From positions 806,001 to 870,000 of the forward strand of contig OX376642.1 in assembly GCA_947383695.1 (NCBI GenBank): 64,000 nt of DNA, read 5' to 3'. Shown in pieces: positions 1 to 7,493 of this stretch; positions within the stretch are counted from its first letter, which is position 1, and each line of letters begins with the position of its first letter. The position numbers and the translations under genes were made by a program. Under the pieces are notes generated by a model. That model worked only from the letters and a program-made list of their open reading frames with translations. It was not told the DNA's origin and searched no databases. Source of the DNA: Actinomycetes bacterium (lineage in GTDB: Bacteria > Actinomycetota > Actinomycetes > Nanopelagicales > Nanopelagicaceae).

Positions 1-16
1 TTGGTCATGGATGCAT

Positions 17-41
17 CGTAGAGTGCCAGTTAGACTCTACG
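17..41 (+). promoter_or_regulatory. Inverted repeat and -10-like element ahead of the thioesterase gene
   Basis: Two perfect 8-base arms, CGTAGAGT (17-24) and ACTCTACG (34-41), are separated by nine bases and end one base before the ATG at 43. The right arm overlaps TAGACT (31-36), which fits the TANNNT form of an actinobacterial -10 box and sits six bases before the ATG. No Shine-Dalgarno sequence is present. Seen: the repeat and the hexamer. Inferred: a promoter giving a leaderless mRNA, with the repeat as an operator or hairpin. The window edge hides any -35 context. Confidence 0.4.
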
Positions 42-42
42 C

Positions 43-456
43 ATGACTGAACCGGATTATCTCTCAATTATTAAAGAGCGTGGAAGCGGAGCCCTCGATA
101 AGAAGATGGGTATCCAAATCACAGAGGCTTCACTGACAAGACTTGTTGGAACGATGCCGGTAGAGGGAAACACTCAACCGATGGGAATCCTTCATGGCGG
201 AGCTAATGTTGTTTTAGCTGAAAGCCTTGGCTCTATTGGAACACAGCTTAACGCCGGTGCAGATCGAAAGATTGTTGGAATTGATATCAATGCAACTCAC
301 CACAAGGCAACTGCAACGGGTGTCGTAACGGGTGTTGCTACCGCGGTTTCAATCGGAAAGACTTTGTGTTGCTGGGATATTGTCATTACAAATGAAAACG
401 GACAGCGCACCTGCACTGCCCGTATCACCTGCATGATTCTAAATCCTAGAAATTAG
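43..456 (+). CDS. PaaI/MenI-like hotdog-fold acyl-CoA thioesterase
   Basis: A 137-residue single-domain hotdog protein of normal family length. The active-site segment is visible: His-Gly-Gly at 51-53 followed by Glu60, matching the HGG...E arrangement of YdiI/MenI/PaaI hydrolases that cleave aromatic or other acyl-CoA thioesters in the cytoplasm. The substrate cannot be assigned; 1,4-dihydroxy-2-naphthoyl-CoA (menaquinone pathway) or phenylacetyl-CoA derivatives are the usual ones, and no men or paa genes are nearby. The ATG is preceded by a -10-like box and no ribosome site, suggesting a leaderless message. It converges on livF and their ends overlap by four bases, leaving no room for a terminator. 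Confidence 0.85.
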   Translation: MTEPDYLSIIKERGSGALDKKMGIQITEASLTRLVGTMPVEGNTQPMGILHGGANVVLAESLGSIGTQLNAGADRKIVGIDINATHHKATATGVVTGVATAVSIGKTLCCWDIVITNENGQRTCTARITCMILNPRN

Positions 457-1172
457 TGAGCACCTGTTCCCAGGTATGCCGCACGAACAGCTGGATCATT
501 AAGAAGATCTGAAGCCTTAGCTTCCTTTACAACATTTCCAACCTCAAGAACATAGGCACGGTGTGCGCGCTGTAGCGCTTGCTGTGCATTTTGCTCAACG
601 AGAAGAATTGTTACACCGGTCTTGTTGATCTCGGTGATGATGTTAAAGATATTTTGGATCATCAAAGGTGCAAGACCCATTGAAGGCTCATCAAGAAGCA
701 AAACCTTAGGACGTGACATCAATGCACGGCCGATCGCAAGCATCTGCTGCTCTCCACCTGACAAAGTTCCGCCCGCCTGAAATGCGCGCTCCTTGAGACG
801 AGGAAATAGGTGATACACCTTCTCTAGATCCTCAGCCATCTCCTTCTTGCGATCTTTACGGTTGTACTTACCCATTTCCAGGTTTTCCAAAACCGTCATA
901 CCAACAAAGATTCCGCGACCTTCAGGTGCCTGTGACAAACCAAGATCTGCGCGCTTGAAAGCTGGCATCTTGGAGATATCTTCACCATTGAAAAGAATCT
1001 GACCGCTAGTTACTGGACGAAGACCAGAGATAGTTTTGAGCATCGTTGTCTTACCAGCACCATTTGCGCCAATAAGTGTGACGATCTCACCCTCATTAAC
1101 AACAATGGAGACACCCTTAATCGCTTCGATCTTGCCGTAGTGGACGTGTAAGTCCTTAATTTCAAGACGCAT
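453..1172 (-). CDS. livF: Branched-chain amino acid type ABC importer, ATPase LivF
   Basis: A 239-residue ABC ATPase. Walker A GANGAGKT is at 35-42, the LSGGEQQ signature near 137-143 and Walker B LLLDEP near 158-163. The glutamine-rich end after Walker B (VEQNAQQAL) is typical of LivF. It would pair with LivG on the cytoplasmic face of the LivHM permease. It is the last gene of livK-livH-livM-livG-livF and overlaps livG by 11 bases, implying translational coupling. Family membership is clear. The substrate (Leu/Ile/Val, other amino acids, amides or urea) is inferred only from the HAAT family. Confidence 0.93.
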   Translation of the reverse strand: MRLEIKDLHVHYGKIEAIKGVSIVVNEGEIVTLIGANGAGKTTMLKTISGLRPVTSGQILFNGEDISKMPAFKRADLGLSQAPEGRGIFVGMTVLENLEMGKYNRKDRKKEMAEDLEKVYHLFPRLKERAFQAGGTLSGGEQQMLAIGRALMSRPKVLLLDEPSMGLAPLMIQNIFNIITEINKTGVTILLVEQNAQQALQRAHRAYVLEVGNVVKEAKASDLLNDPAVRAAYLGTGAH

Positions 1173-1938
1173 CTGCAGGAGCTCCTAAATACGCTTCGAT
1201 AACGCGTGGATCATTTTGAACTTCAGTAGTCGAACCATCTGCAATCTTGGTACCGAAATCTAGAACCGCTACGCGATCAGAGACTCCCATGATCAATGAC
1301 ATATCGTGTTCAATGAGTAGAACTGTGTAACCCGCATCGCGAATCTTTTTGATTGTTTCTGCCAACGCAACCTTTTCAGCAGGGTTAAAACCTGCAGCTG
1401 GCTCATCAAGTAGTAACAACTTTGGATTGGTAGCAAGTGCGCGAGCAATCTCGAGGCGACGTTGATCTCCATAAGGAAGGTTCTTGCCCAGCTGACCTGC
1501 GCGTTTTTTAATGCCCATGAAATCTAATAGCTCAAGAGCGCGTTCAAGGTTCGCCTTTTCTTCACGGCGTGAACGAGGGGTTCCAAAAATCGATCCAACT
1601 ACACCTGTCTTTGAGTGAACATCGGCACCTGTTACAACATTTTCAAGGGCTGATGACTCACCGAAAAGGCGAATATTCTGGAAAGTACGGGCGATACCTA
1701 ACTTTGTAATCTTGAAACGCTTTTTTCCAACGATTGACTCACCCTGGAATACAACATCGCCAGAAGTTGGCTTGTACACACCTGTGATCACATTGAAAAC
1801 AGTTGTCTTACCGGCACCATTAGGTCCGATGAGAGCAAGAATTTCGCCCTTCTTGACGACAAGGTTGACTTCATTGAGCGCAGTGACGCCACCAAACTTC
1901 ATGGTGATGTTCTTTAGCTCTAGAACATTTTCGCTCAT
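1162..1938 (-). CDS. livG: Branched-chain amino acid type ABC importer, ATPase LivG
   Basis: A 258-residue ABC ATPase. Walker A GPNGAGKT is at 38-45. The signature is the degenerate YGDQRRLEIARAL form normal for LivG, followed by LLLLDEPAAGFNP. It forms the ATPase pair with LivF. Its first base overlaps the last base of livM, and its end overlaps the start of livF, so the three cistrons are read as one unit. Length and motifs are normal. The start at MSENVLELKN places the first beta strand at the usual distance from Walker A. Confidence 0.93.
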   Translation of the reverse strand: MSENVLELKNITMKFGGVTALNEVNLVVKKGEILALIGPNGAGKTTVFNVITGVYKPTSGDVVFQGESIVGKKRFKITKLGIARTFQNIRLFGESSALENVVTGADVHSKTGVVGSIFGTPRSRREEKANLERALELLDFMGIKKRAGQLGKNLPYGDQRRLEIARALATNPKLLLLDEPAAGFNPAEKVALAETIKKIRDAGYTVLLIEHDMSLIMGVSDRVAVLDFGTKIADGSTTEVQNDPRVIEAYLGAPADAS

Positions 1939-3002
1939 TATTTGATCTCCCCTTCGCCTGATTCTTCAACTGTGTGCCAGTCTGGGTCAAAGTGCTCACG
2001 CTTCTTCTTAGGCAAGATTCCATCTGGGCGAAGATTCATCATCACAACAAGTGCGATACCAAATACCAAGATACGAGGCTGGCTTAGGAAACGAATACGT
2101 TCAGGTGTAAATGCAAGAAGCACCGCTCCAAGGATTACTCCCCATACATTTCCGATTCCACCAAACACAACACAAGCAAGAATCAAGATTGAGATATTGA
2201 GATTGAACTGATCTGGAACGATTGACAGAATCTGTGATGCGTAAACAACACCACCTACTCCAGCAACTGCAGCTCCGAGAACGAAGGCCCACACCTTGTA
2301 CTTGCGTGTGTTGATTCCCATTAACTGAGCGACATCATCATCTTGGCGAATCGCATCCCAAGCACGACCTGGACGACGTGCAGCCATACGGCGAACCATC
2401 CAAATAATTAGCAAGGTAAAGGTCAACAGCATCCAGTAGTAAGGCTTTGGATCAAGGATCGTGAACTTAGCGTTGAATACATCTGGTGGTGTTGGAATAC
2501 CGGCGATACCGCGGGATCCACCAATTGCATCGGTGTTTACCGCGAAGATTCGTACGATCTCACCAAAGCCCAAGGTCACAATCGCTAAGTAATCACCGCG
2601 AAGACGAAGTGTTGGTGTTCCGAGTAGTACTCCAGAAAGCATTGCAAGTCCTACACCGATTGGCAGAATCTCCCAGAAGTTCAGAGAGGTCTTTGTTCCA
2701 AGGATCGCCATTGTGTAAGCGCCGATCGCAAAGAAGGCAACATAACCAAGGTCTAGAAGACCTGATTTACCAACAACGATATTCAAACCAATCGCCATCA
2801 GCACATACATGCCTACTGGATAAAAGAGAACTGATTGGAAATCTGATCCAGGGGTATTGACCAATGGATTATTAAGGAATGGCAGCGCGTAACAAATCGC
2901 GATGAAAAATATTGCTAGAGCAACGCGGCGCCACTTTGGTGAACGCTCCCAGTACTCAGCGCCTTTATCGCGCAAATTAAGTGAAGACTTTAGATTTGCC
3001 AT
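1938..3002 (-). CDS. livM: Branched-chain amino acid type ABC importer, permease LivM
   Basis: A 354-residue polytopic membrane protein with about nine hydrophobic segments between residues 25 and 335. It has charged ends: a basic N-terminus and an acidic HFDPDW..EESGEGEIK tail. Conserved LivM features are the GYVAFFAIGAYT stretch and the cytoplasmic loop AWDAIRQDDDVAQLMGIN, which contacts the ATPases. It forms the transmembrane heterodimer with LivH. It starts on the last base of livH and ends on the first base of livG, an extremely compact operon layout. Confidence 0.92.
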   Translation of the reverse strand: MANLKSSLNLRDKGAEYWERSPKWRRVALAIFFIAICYALPFLNNPLVNTPGSDFQSVLFYPVGMYVLMAIGLNIVVGKSGLLDLGYVAFFAIGAYTMAILGTKTSLNFWEILPIGVGLAMLSGVLLGTPTLRLRGDYLAIVTLGFGEIVRIFAVNTDAIGGSRGIAGIPTPPDVFNAKFTILDPKPYYWMLLTFTLLIIWMVRRMAARRPGRAWDAIRQDDDVAQLMGINTRKYKVWAFVLGAAVAGVGGVVYASQILSIVPDQFNLNISILILACVVFGGIGNVWGVILGAVLLAFTPERIRFLSQPRILVFGIALVVMMNLRPDGILPKKKREHFDPDWHTVEESGEGEIK

Positions 3003-3955
3003 TAGACCCTCGCCTGCTGGATTGATTCTCCAAATAAGCCGGTCGGCTTAATCAGAAGAACAAGTACCAAGATAATGAATGAGATAACCGCTTTCCATGC
3101 GGTACCAAAGACAGCTGAAGTCCAGGTCTCCATCAAACCAAGGGCAAAGCCACCAAAGAGTGCGCCTTTAAGGTTTCCGATACCACCGAGGACCGCTGCG
3201 GTAAATGCGCTAATTCCGAGGAAGAAGCCCACCTTAAATGAGGTGTTCTCGTAGACCAGGATGTAGAAGAAAGCTGCAGCACCTGCCATGAGGCCGCCTG
3301 CGAAAAATGTAACTGTAATAACGCGGTTGATGTTCACGCCCATCAAAGTTGAGGTGTTCTCATCCATTGATACTGCGCGGATGCCCTTACCTAAACGGGT
3401 CTTAGTAATAAAGCGTTCTAGCGCAAACATCATCAAACCTGCGGCGATGATAACAATGACCTTGTCATTGCGAACATCTGCACCTGCGTAGCTGAACAAA
3501 AATGTCTTTTCCATAATGCGAGGAAACTCGCGTGGAAGTGAGTCTGTAATAATTCTAAATAATTCAACAAGAGAGATTGATACACCGATCGCTGAAATCA
3601 AGGTTGCAAGCTTGGTCGCACCTCTTTGACGCAATCGACGGTAAGCGACAATTTCAACAAGTACTGCGGTAATGGCCGATGCCAACATCGCAACTACTAA
3701 ACAGACTATCAGGGTCAAGATCATCGACACTCCGGTACGAGGATCATCCTCAACCTTTACGCCCATGATTCCTGAAGCAGCAACAAGGGCTGCAAATGTT
3801 CCGATCATGAACACTTCAGAGTGAGCAAAGTTAATCAGGCGTAGTACGCCATACACCAATGTGTATCCAAGTGAGATAAGCGCGTAAATCGCTCCGAGTG
3901 CAATGCCATCAAAGGTTAAACCCCAGAAAGCGTCATGCAGTAATGCAAAATCCAT
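3002..3955 (-). CDS. livH: Branched-chain amino acid type ABC importer, permease LivH
   Basis: A 317-residue integral membrane protein with about eight hydrophobic helices. It carries the family hallmarks GAIYALISLGYTLVYGVLRLINFAHSEVFM and RAVSMDENTSTLMGVN, the second being the ATPase-coupling loop. The start is supported by AAGGTGAG two bases upstream of the ATG. A strong hairpin at 3977-4012 separates it from livK, so the binding protein can be made in excess over the membrane components, as is common in such operons. It pairs with LivM. Confidence 0.92.
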   Translation of the reverse strand: MDFALLHDAFWGLTFDGIALGAIYALISLGYTLVYGVLRLINFAHSEVFMIGTFAALVAASGIMGVKVEDDPRTGVSMILTLIVCLVVAMLASAITAVLVEIVAYRRLRQRGATKLATLISAIGVSISLVELFRIITDSLPREFPRIMEKTFLFSYAGADVRNDKVIVIIAAGLMMFALERFITKTRLGKGIRAVSMDENTSTLMGVNINRVITVTFFAGGLMAGAAAFFYILVYENTSFKVGFFLGISAFTAAVLGGIGNLKGALFGGFALGLMETWTSAVFGTAWKAVISFIILVLVLLIKPTGLFGESIQQARV

Positions 3956-3976
3956 TTCTCACCTTTACTTTATAAG

Positions 3977-4012
3977 GGTCAGAGTGGGCGGGAAACCCCA
4001 CCCACTCTGACC
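3977..4012 (-). terminator. Strong hairpin between livK and livH (attenuator or leaky terminator)
   Basis: GGTCAGAGTGGG (3977-3988) pairs perfectly with CCCACTCTGACC (4001-4012), giving a 12-bp GC-rich stem with an inner GGG-AAA-CCC extension. In the minus-strand direction it is followed by CTTATAAAGTAAAGG, without a long U tract. It lies in the 91-bp gap downstream of the livK stop. Seen: the stem. Inferred: partial termination or 3' end protection of the livK message, raising the ratio of binding protein to permease. TATAAA just after it could also be a weak internal promoter. Confidence 0.6.
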
Positions 4013-4046
4013 GTACTTATTTAAAGCGATACCAATTTCTTGGTAA

Positions 4047-5177
4047 TTACGCCTTGATAGCTCCTAGAAGAACAAGCTTTCCGTTCTTAACTACGAAGCC
4101 GTTTACATCTGCACCAGAAACTTCTCCGTCAGCATCAAACTTCAAGACCTTTGAAAGACCCTTTGATGACTGAGTTGAGACGTACTTGTTGATTGAAGCA
4201 CGGTCTGTGTTTCCAGCCTTGATTGCCTCAAGGAAGAAGTTAGCTGCGTCGTATGACTCTGTTGTGTAAACACCAGGTGTCCAACCAGCCTTAACCATCT
4301 CTGCTGCAAGCTTTGGAGAAGCTGTCTCCATTGGGATCGCTGGAGCTGAAAGTAGAACACCTTCTGCTGCCTTACGAGCCAACTTGATGAACTGGTTGTC
4401 AAGAGTACCGTCACCTGAAGCGAAGACAATCTTTGAACCTGAGTCACGAAGCTGCTTTACGAATACTGCTGCTTGTGAGAAGTAACCTGAGTAGATCACT
4501 GCTGTTGCCTTTGACTTCTTGATCTTTGCAATTGTTGCAGTGAAGTCAGTTGTACCTGTTGGTGTTACATCCTTACCAACAACGCGGCCAGCAAGAGTGA
4601 TATCTACAGTCTTCTGTAGACCAACTGCGTAGTCTGATGCATCGTTAACCAAGAACACCTTAGCGTTCTTAACCTTTGATGTTACAAGGCGAGCAAGTGC
4701 TGGACCCTGGTAATCATCTGTCAACACTGCACGGTGGAAGATTGACTTTCCGAATGTTGGAAGTGTTGGGTTTGTAGCTGATGGTGTGATGATTGGTAGA
4801 CCAGCTGATAGGTACACAGGTAGTGAAACCTTTGATGCGCCTGAGTAAGCAGGACCGACTAGTGCAACTACGCACTCTTCTGCTGCAACCTTAGGAGCGA
4901 TTGGACCTGCAACTGCTGGATCTCCCTGGTCATCTACTTCGTAAACAACTGGGTCAACATTTGCTGACTTGTTTGCTGCAAGGAACTTCTTGAGTGCGAA
5001 CTTCACACCGTTAAGCTCGTTGATACCTAGTGCAGCTTCAGGACCTGTTAGTGGACCCTGGTATGCAATCTTTAGCTTGCTTGAGCAAGCAGCTGACGCT
5101 GACGGAGCGAATGCAACGAATGATGATGTTGCGATAGCTACGGCAGCTACAACCGCGAGAACGCGATTCTTCTTCAT
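4047..5177 (-). CDS. livK: Periplasmic-binding-type branched-chain amino acid substrate-binding protein
   Basis: A 376-residue type I periplasmic-binding fold protein (Peripla_BP_6). A signal peptide covers residues 1-31: MKKNR, a hydrophobic core, then SASAAC. The last residues fit signal peptidase I (ASA before Ala). The Cys also makes a poor lipobox, so lipoprotein anchoring is possible but less likely. The mature protein starts KIAYQGPLTGPEAALG, with later motifs VGPAYSG and TPSATNP typical of the family. I chose the ATG at 5177 rather than an upstream in-frame start 29 codons earlier, because AGGAAAGG sits properly ahead of it and the signal peptide begins there. It delivers substrate to LivHMGF. 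Confidence 0.93.
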   Translation of the reverse strand: MKKNRVLAVVAAVAIATSSFVAFAPSASAACSSKLKIAYQGPLTGPEAALGINELNGVKFALKKFLAANKSANVDPVVYEVDDQGDPAVAGPIAPKVAAEECVVALVGPAYSGASKVSLPVYLSAGLPIITPSATNPTLPTFGKSIFHRAVLTDDYQGPALARLVTSKVKNAKVFLVNDASDYAVGLQKTVDITLAGRVVGKDVTPTGTTDFTATIAKIKKSKATAVIYSGYFSQAAVFVKQLRDSGSKIVFASGDGTLDNQFIKLARKAAEGVLLSAPAIPMETASPKLAAEMVKAGWTPGVYTTESYDAANFFLEAIKAGNTDRASINKYVSTQSSKGLSKVLKFDADGEVSGADVNGFVVKNGKLVLLGAIKA

Positions 5178-5287
5178 ATGTAGTGCCTTTCCTGTTCTTG
5201 TGTCCCGGGACAGGGAGGCTGAAAGAGTAATGGCAGGGGTGAGCCTTAGACAAGGCGGGGCCACGCTTGAATTGTTTCAGTTTCGTT

Positions 5288-5319
5288 ATAAATGAGATAT
5301 CGGTATCAATAAATGAGAT
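5288..5319 (-). promoter_or_regulatory. Direct repeats upstream of livK
   Basis: The 11-mer ATAAATGAGAT occurs twice on the plus strand, at 5288-5298 and 5309-5319, with starts 21 bases apart, close to two helical turns. This lies about 110-140 bases upstream of the livK ATG, in the only sizeable gap between pdtaR and livK. Seen: the exact repeat. Inferred: an operator for a regulator of the liv operon, or repeated promoter elements. The same 10-mer ATAAATGAGA also lies upstream of the giant surface-protein gene near 63050. Confidence 0.4.
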
Positions 5320-5330
5320 GTATCTGGGAA

Positions 5331-5906
5331 CTACTTGTCGGGAACAGCGTTGGGGTTAATAACCGCCTCTGCGACCTCTTTCATCGTCAATCGGCGATCC
5401 ATTGCAGCCCGCTGAATCCAGGAAAAAGCTTCAGGCTCTGACAGGTTTAAGGCCTTCATCAATATCCCCTTTGCACGATCAATCAACTTTCGTGTTTCAA
5501 GTCGATCATGCAGATCTGCGACCTCATCGGCAAGTGATTTCATTTGAGTATGGCGGCTGATGGCAATCTCAATCGCCGGCATTAAGTCCCCTATGGTGAA
5601 TGGCTTAACAACATAAGCCATGACACCTGCATCACGTGCGCGATCTACCAACTCTTTTTGAGAGTACGCGGTCAACATCAATACAGGTGCGATTTCAATA
5701 ATTTTTTCAGCAGCTGAAATTCCATCAAGGACCGGCATCTTCACATCAAGAATTGCAAGATCTGGCTTGTGCAGGGATGCTAGTTCGATTGCTTCTTGAC
5801 CATTGGTTGCTTGTGCAACAACTTCATAACCGGCACCTTGCAACATCTCAACAAGATCCATGCGGATTAGAGTTTCATCTTCTGCGACGAGAATTCGAAC
5901 TGTCAT
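5331..5906 (-). CDS. pdtaR: ANTAR-domain response regulator, PdtaR-like
   Basis: A 191-residue protein with an N-terminal receiver domain (acidic pocket AEDE at 8-11, phosphoacceptor Asp54 in AILDVKMP, conserved Lys101 in VVKPF). It is followed by a coiled linker and a C-terminal ANTAR domain, about 120-180, containing DRAKGILMKALNLSEPEAFSWIQR. ANTAR domains bind dual-hexaloop RNAs and prevent transcription termination. The family model is mycobacterial PdtaR (Rv1626), whose kinase PdtaS is encoded elsewhere. GAGGGG precedes the ATG. The gene follows the tRNA-Leu by 49 bases on the same strand. No clear ANTAR hexaloop target was recognised in this window. Confidence 0.88.
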   Translation of the reverse strand: MTVRILVAEDETLIRMDLVEMLQGAGYEVVAQATNGQEAIELASLHKPDLAILDVKMPVLDGISAAEKIIEIAPVLMLTAYSQKELVDRARDAGVMAYVVKPFTIGDLMPAIEIAISRHTQMKSLADEVADLHDRLETRKLIDRAKGILMKALNLSEPEAFSWIQRAAMDRRLTMKEVAEAVINPNAVPDK

Positions 5907-5955
5907 TGTCGAACCATCCCCTCAGAATTCCATTCCCCAAAATTATTGACTTGTG

Positions 5956-6028
5956 TGCCCCGAGTCGGATTCGAACCGACACTATGCAGTGTTTGAGACT
6001 GCCCTCTCTACCGTTGGAGTACCGAGGC
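5956..6028 (-). tRNA. tRNA-Leu (anticodon CAA), 73 nt with a short variable loop
   Basis: A full cloverleaf can be drawn on the minus strand. The acceptor is GCCTCGG with TCGGGGC (two G-U pairs), then a 3-bp D stem with GG in the loop. The anticodon stem GCAGT/ACTGC has loop CTCAAAC, so the anticodon is CAA. The variable loop is ATAGT, and the T arm is GTCGG-TTCGAAT-CCGAC. The discriminator is A and CCA is not encoded. CAA reads the Leu codon UUG, yet bacterial tRNA-Leu normally has a long extra arm; here it is five bases. It sits between pyk and pdtaR, probably transcribed with them. Confidence 0.88.
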
Positions 6029-6044
6029 TTTCTGTGGGGCAATC

Positions 6045-7484
6045 TTAGCGGTAAGCCGCTACGACTCCACCAACAGCATCTCCCACGCGGTGAACACGCA
6101 TAGCGTTGGTTGAGCCAGGAATTCCTGGAGGTGATCCTGCAACGATGACGACATTTTCACCTTCATGTGCACGACCTGATTGAATTAATAAGGTATCTGC
6201 CTGCTTCACCATTTCATCGGTGTGCTTGACCATAGGTGTTACCTCAGGCTCAACACCCCATGACAATGCAAGTCGGTTATATGTTCCAACTTCTGGAGTG
6301 AAGGCAAGGATTGGAATTGGTGAGCGCAAACGTGCCATTCGGCGAGCAGAATCACCTGATTGAGTAAAGGTAACTAAGTACTTTGCGCCAACAATTGCGC
6401 CTACTTCAGCTGCGGCGCGTGTAATCGCACCACCCTTTGTCTTTGGAGTTGTACGTAATGCACGGATCATCTCAAAGCCACCCTCTTCGGTGCGAGCAAT
6501 GATGCGAGCCATTGTCTTAACAGCTTCAATTGCAAAGGCACCAACAGATGTTTCACCTGACAACATCAACGCATCGGCGCCATCTAGTACCGCGTTGGCA
6601 CAATCTGTTGCTTCTGCACGTGTTGGAGATGAGTTAGTAATCATTGAATCCAACATCTGAGTTGCAACAATTACAGGCTTTGCAGCTTCACGTGCTAACT
6701 CAATACAACGTTTTTGAACAAGTGGAACCTCTTCAATAGGAAGCTCTACACCTAGATCGCCACGAGCAACCATGATGCCATCAAAGGCAGCAACGATCTC
6801 TTCAAGGTTTTCAACAGCTTGTGGCTTTTCGATCTTTGCAATCACCGGGATACGGAAACCAACCTCATCCATGATCGCATGCACATCTTTAATATCTGCA
6901 GCGTTGCGAACAAATGAGAGCGCGATGAAATCAGCACCTGCTCGAAGTCCCCAACGAAGATCCTCTTTATCTTTTTCAGACAACGCTGGAACTGAGACTG
7001 CAACACCAGGAAGGTTAATTCCCTTGTTGTTGCTAACCGCACCTGGCTGAATAACCTTAGTTACAACATCATTGCCCTTAACTTCAACAACTTCGACAGT
7101 TACCTTGCCATCATCGATCAGAATGCGATCTCCTGGCTTGCAATCCCCCGGTAAGCCTTTGTAGGTAGTACCAACACGCTCTTTAGTACCTTCAACCTCA
7201 TCAACTGTAATTGTGAAGATATCGCCACGTTCTAAATCGTGTGGACCATTTGCAAAACGGGCTAAACGAATCTTTGGACCTTGTAGATCGACAAGAATTG
7301 CAACAGGTTGTCCCGCCGCCTTTGCAGCCTCACGAACTCGGTCGAGACGGGTTTGATGTTCATCGTAACCACCATGGGAAAGGTTCAAACGGGCCATATT
7401 CATGCCCGCTTCAATCAACTCCTTCACCTTTTCGGGAGATTCAACCGCTGGACCCATCGTGCAAACAATCTTCGCTCTACGCAT
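6045..7484 (-). CDS. pyk: Pyruvate kinase
   Basis: A 479-residue pyruvate kinase, converting phosphoenolpyruvate and ADP to pyruvate and ATP. Visible family marks are the N-terminal RRAKIVCTMGP, the substrate-binding RLNLSHG, the catalytic lysine region PVIAKIEKPQAVEN, the metal-binding Glu/Asp stretch GIMVARGDLGVELP and the MLDSMI helix. The B domain and the C-terminal allosteric domain are both present, so the length is normal. It begins nine bases after the gltD stop on the same strand, suggesting cotranscription with gltBD and a link between glycolytic output and nitrogen assimilation. A tRNA lies 16 bases beyond its stop. Confidence 0.96.
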   Translation of the reverse strand: MRRAKIVCTMGPAVESPEKVKELIEAGMNMARLNLSHGGYDEHQTRLDRVREAAKAAGQPVAILVDLQGPKIRLARFANGPHDLERGDIFTITVDEVEGTKERVGTTYKGLPGDCKPGDRILIDDGKVTVEVVEVKGNDVVTKVIQPGAVSNNKGINLPGVAVSVPALSEKDKEDLRWGLRAGADFIALSFVRNAADIKDVHAIMDEVGFRIPVIAKIEKPQAVENLEEIVAAFDGIMVARGDLGVELPIEEVPLVQKRCIELAREAAKPVIVATQMLDSMITNSSPTRAEATDCANAVLDGADALMLSGETSVGAFAIEAVKTMARIIARTEEGGFEMIRALRTTPKTKGGAITRAAAEVGAIVGAKYLVTFTQSGDSARRMARLRSPIPILAFTPEVGTYNRLALSWGVEPEVTPMVKHTDEMVKQADTLLIQSGRAHEGENVVIVAGSPPGIPGSTNAMRVHRVGDAVGGVVAAYR

Positions 7485-7493
7485 GTCTCTACC

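Noticed and set aside
5178-5264. 29-codon N-terminal extension of LivK
   Set aside because: It would bury the signal peptide; the ATG at 5177 has AGGAAAGG upstream.
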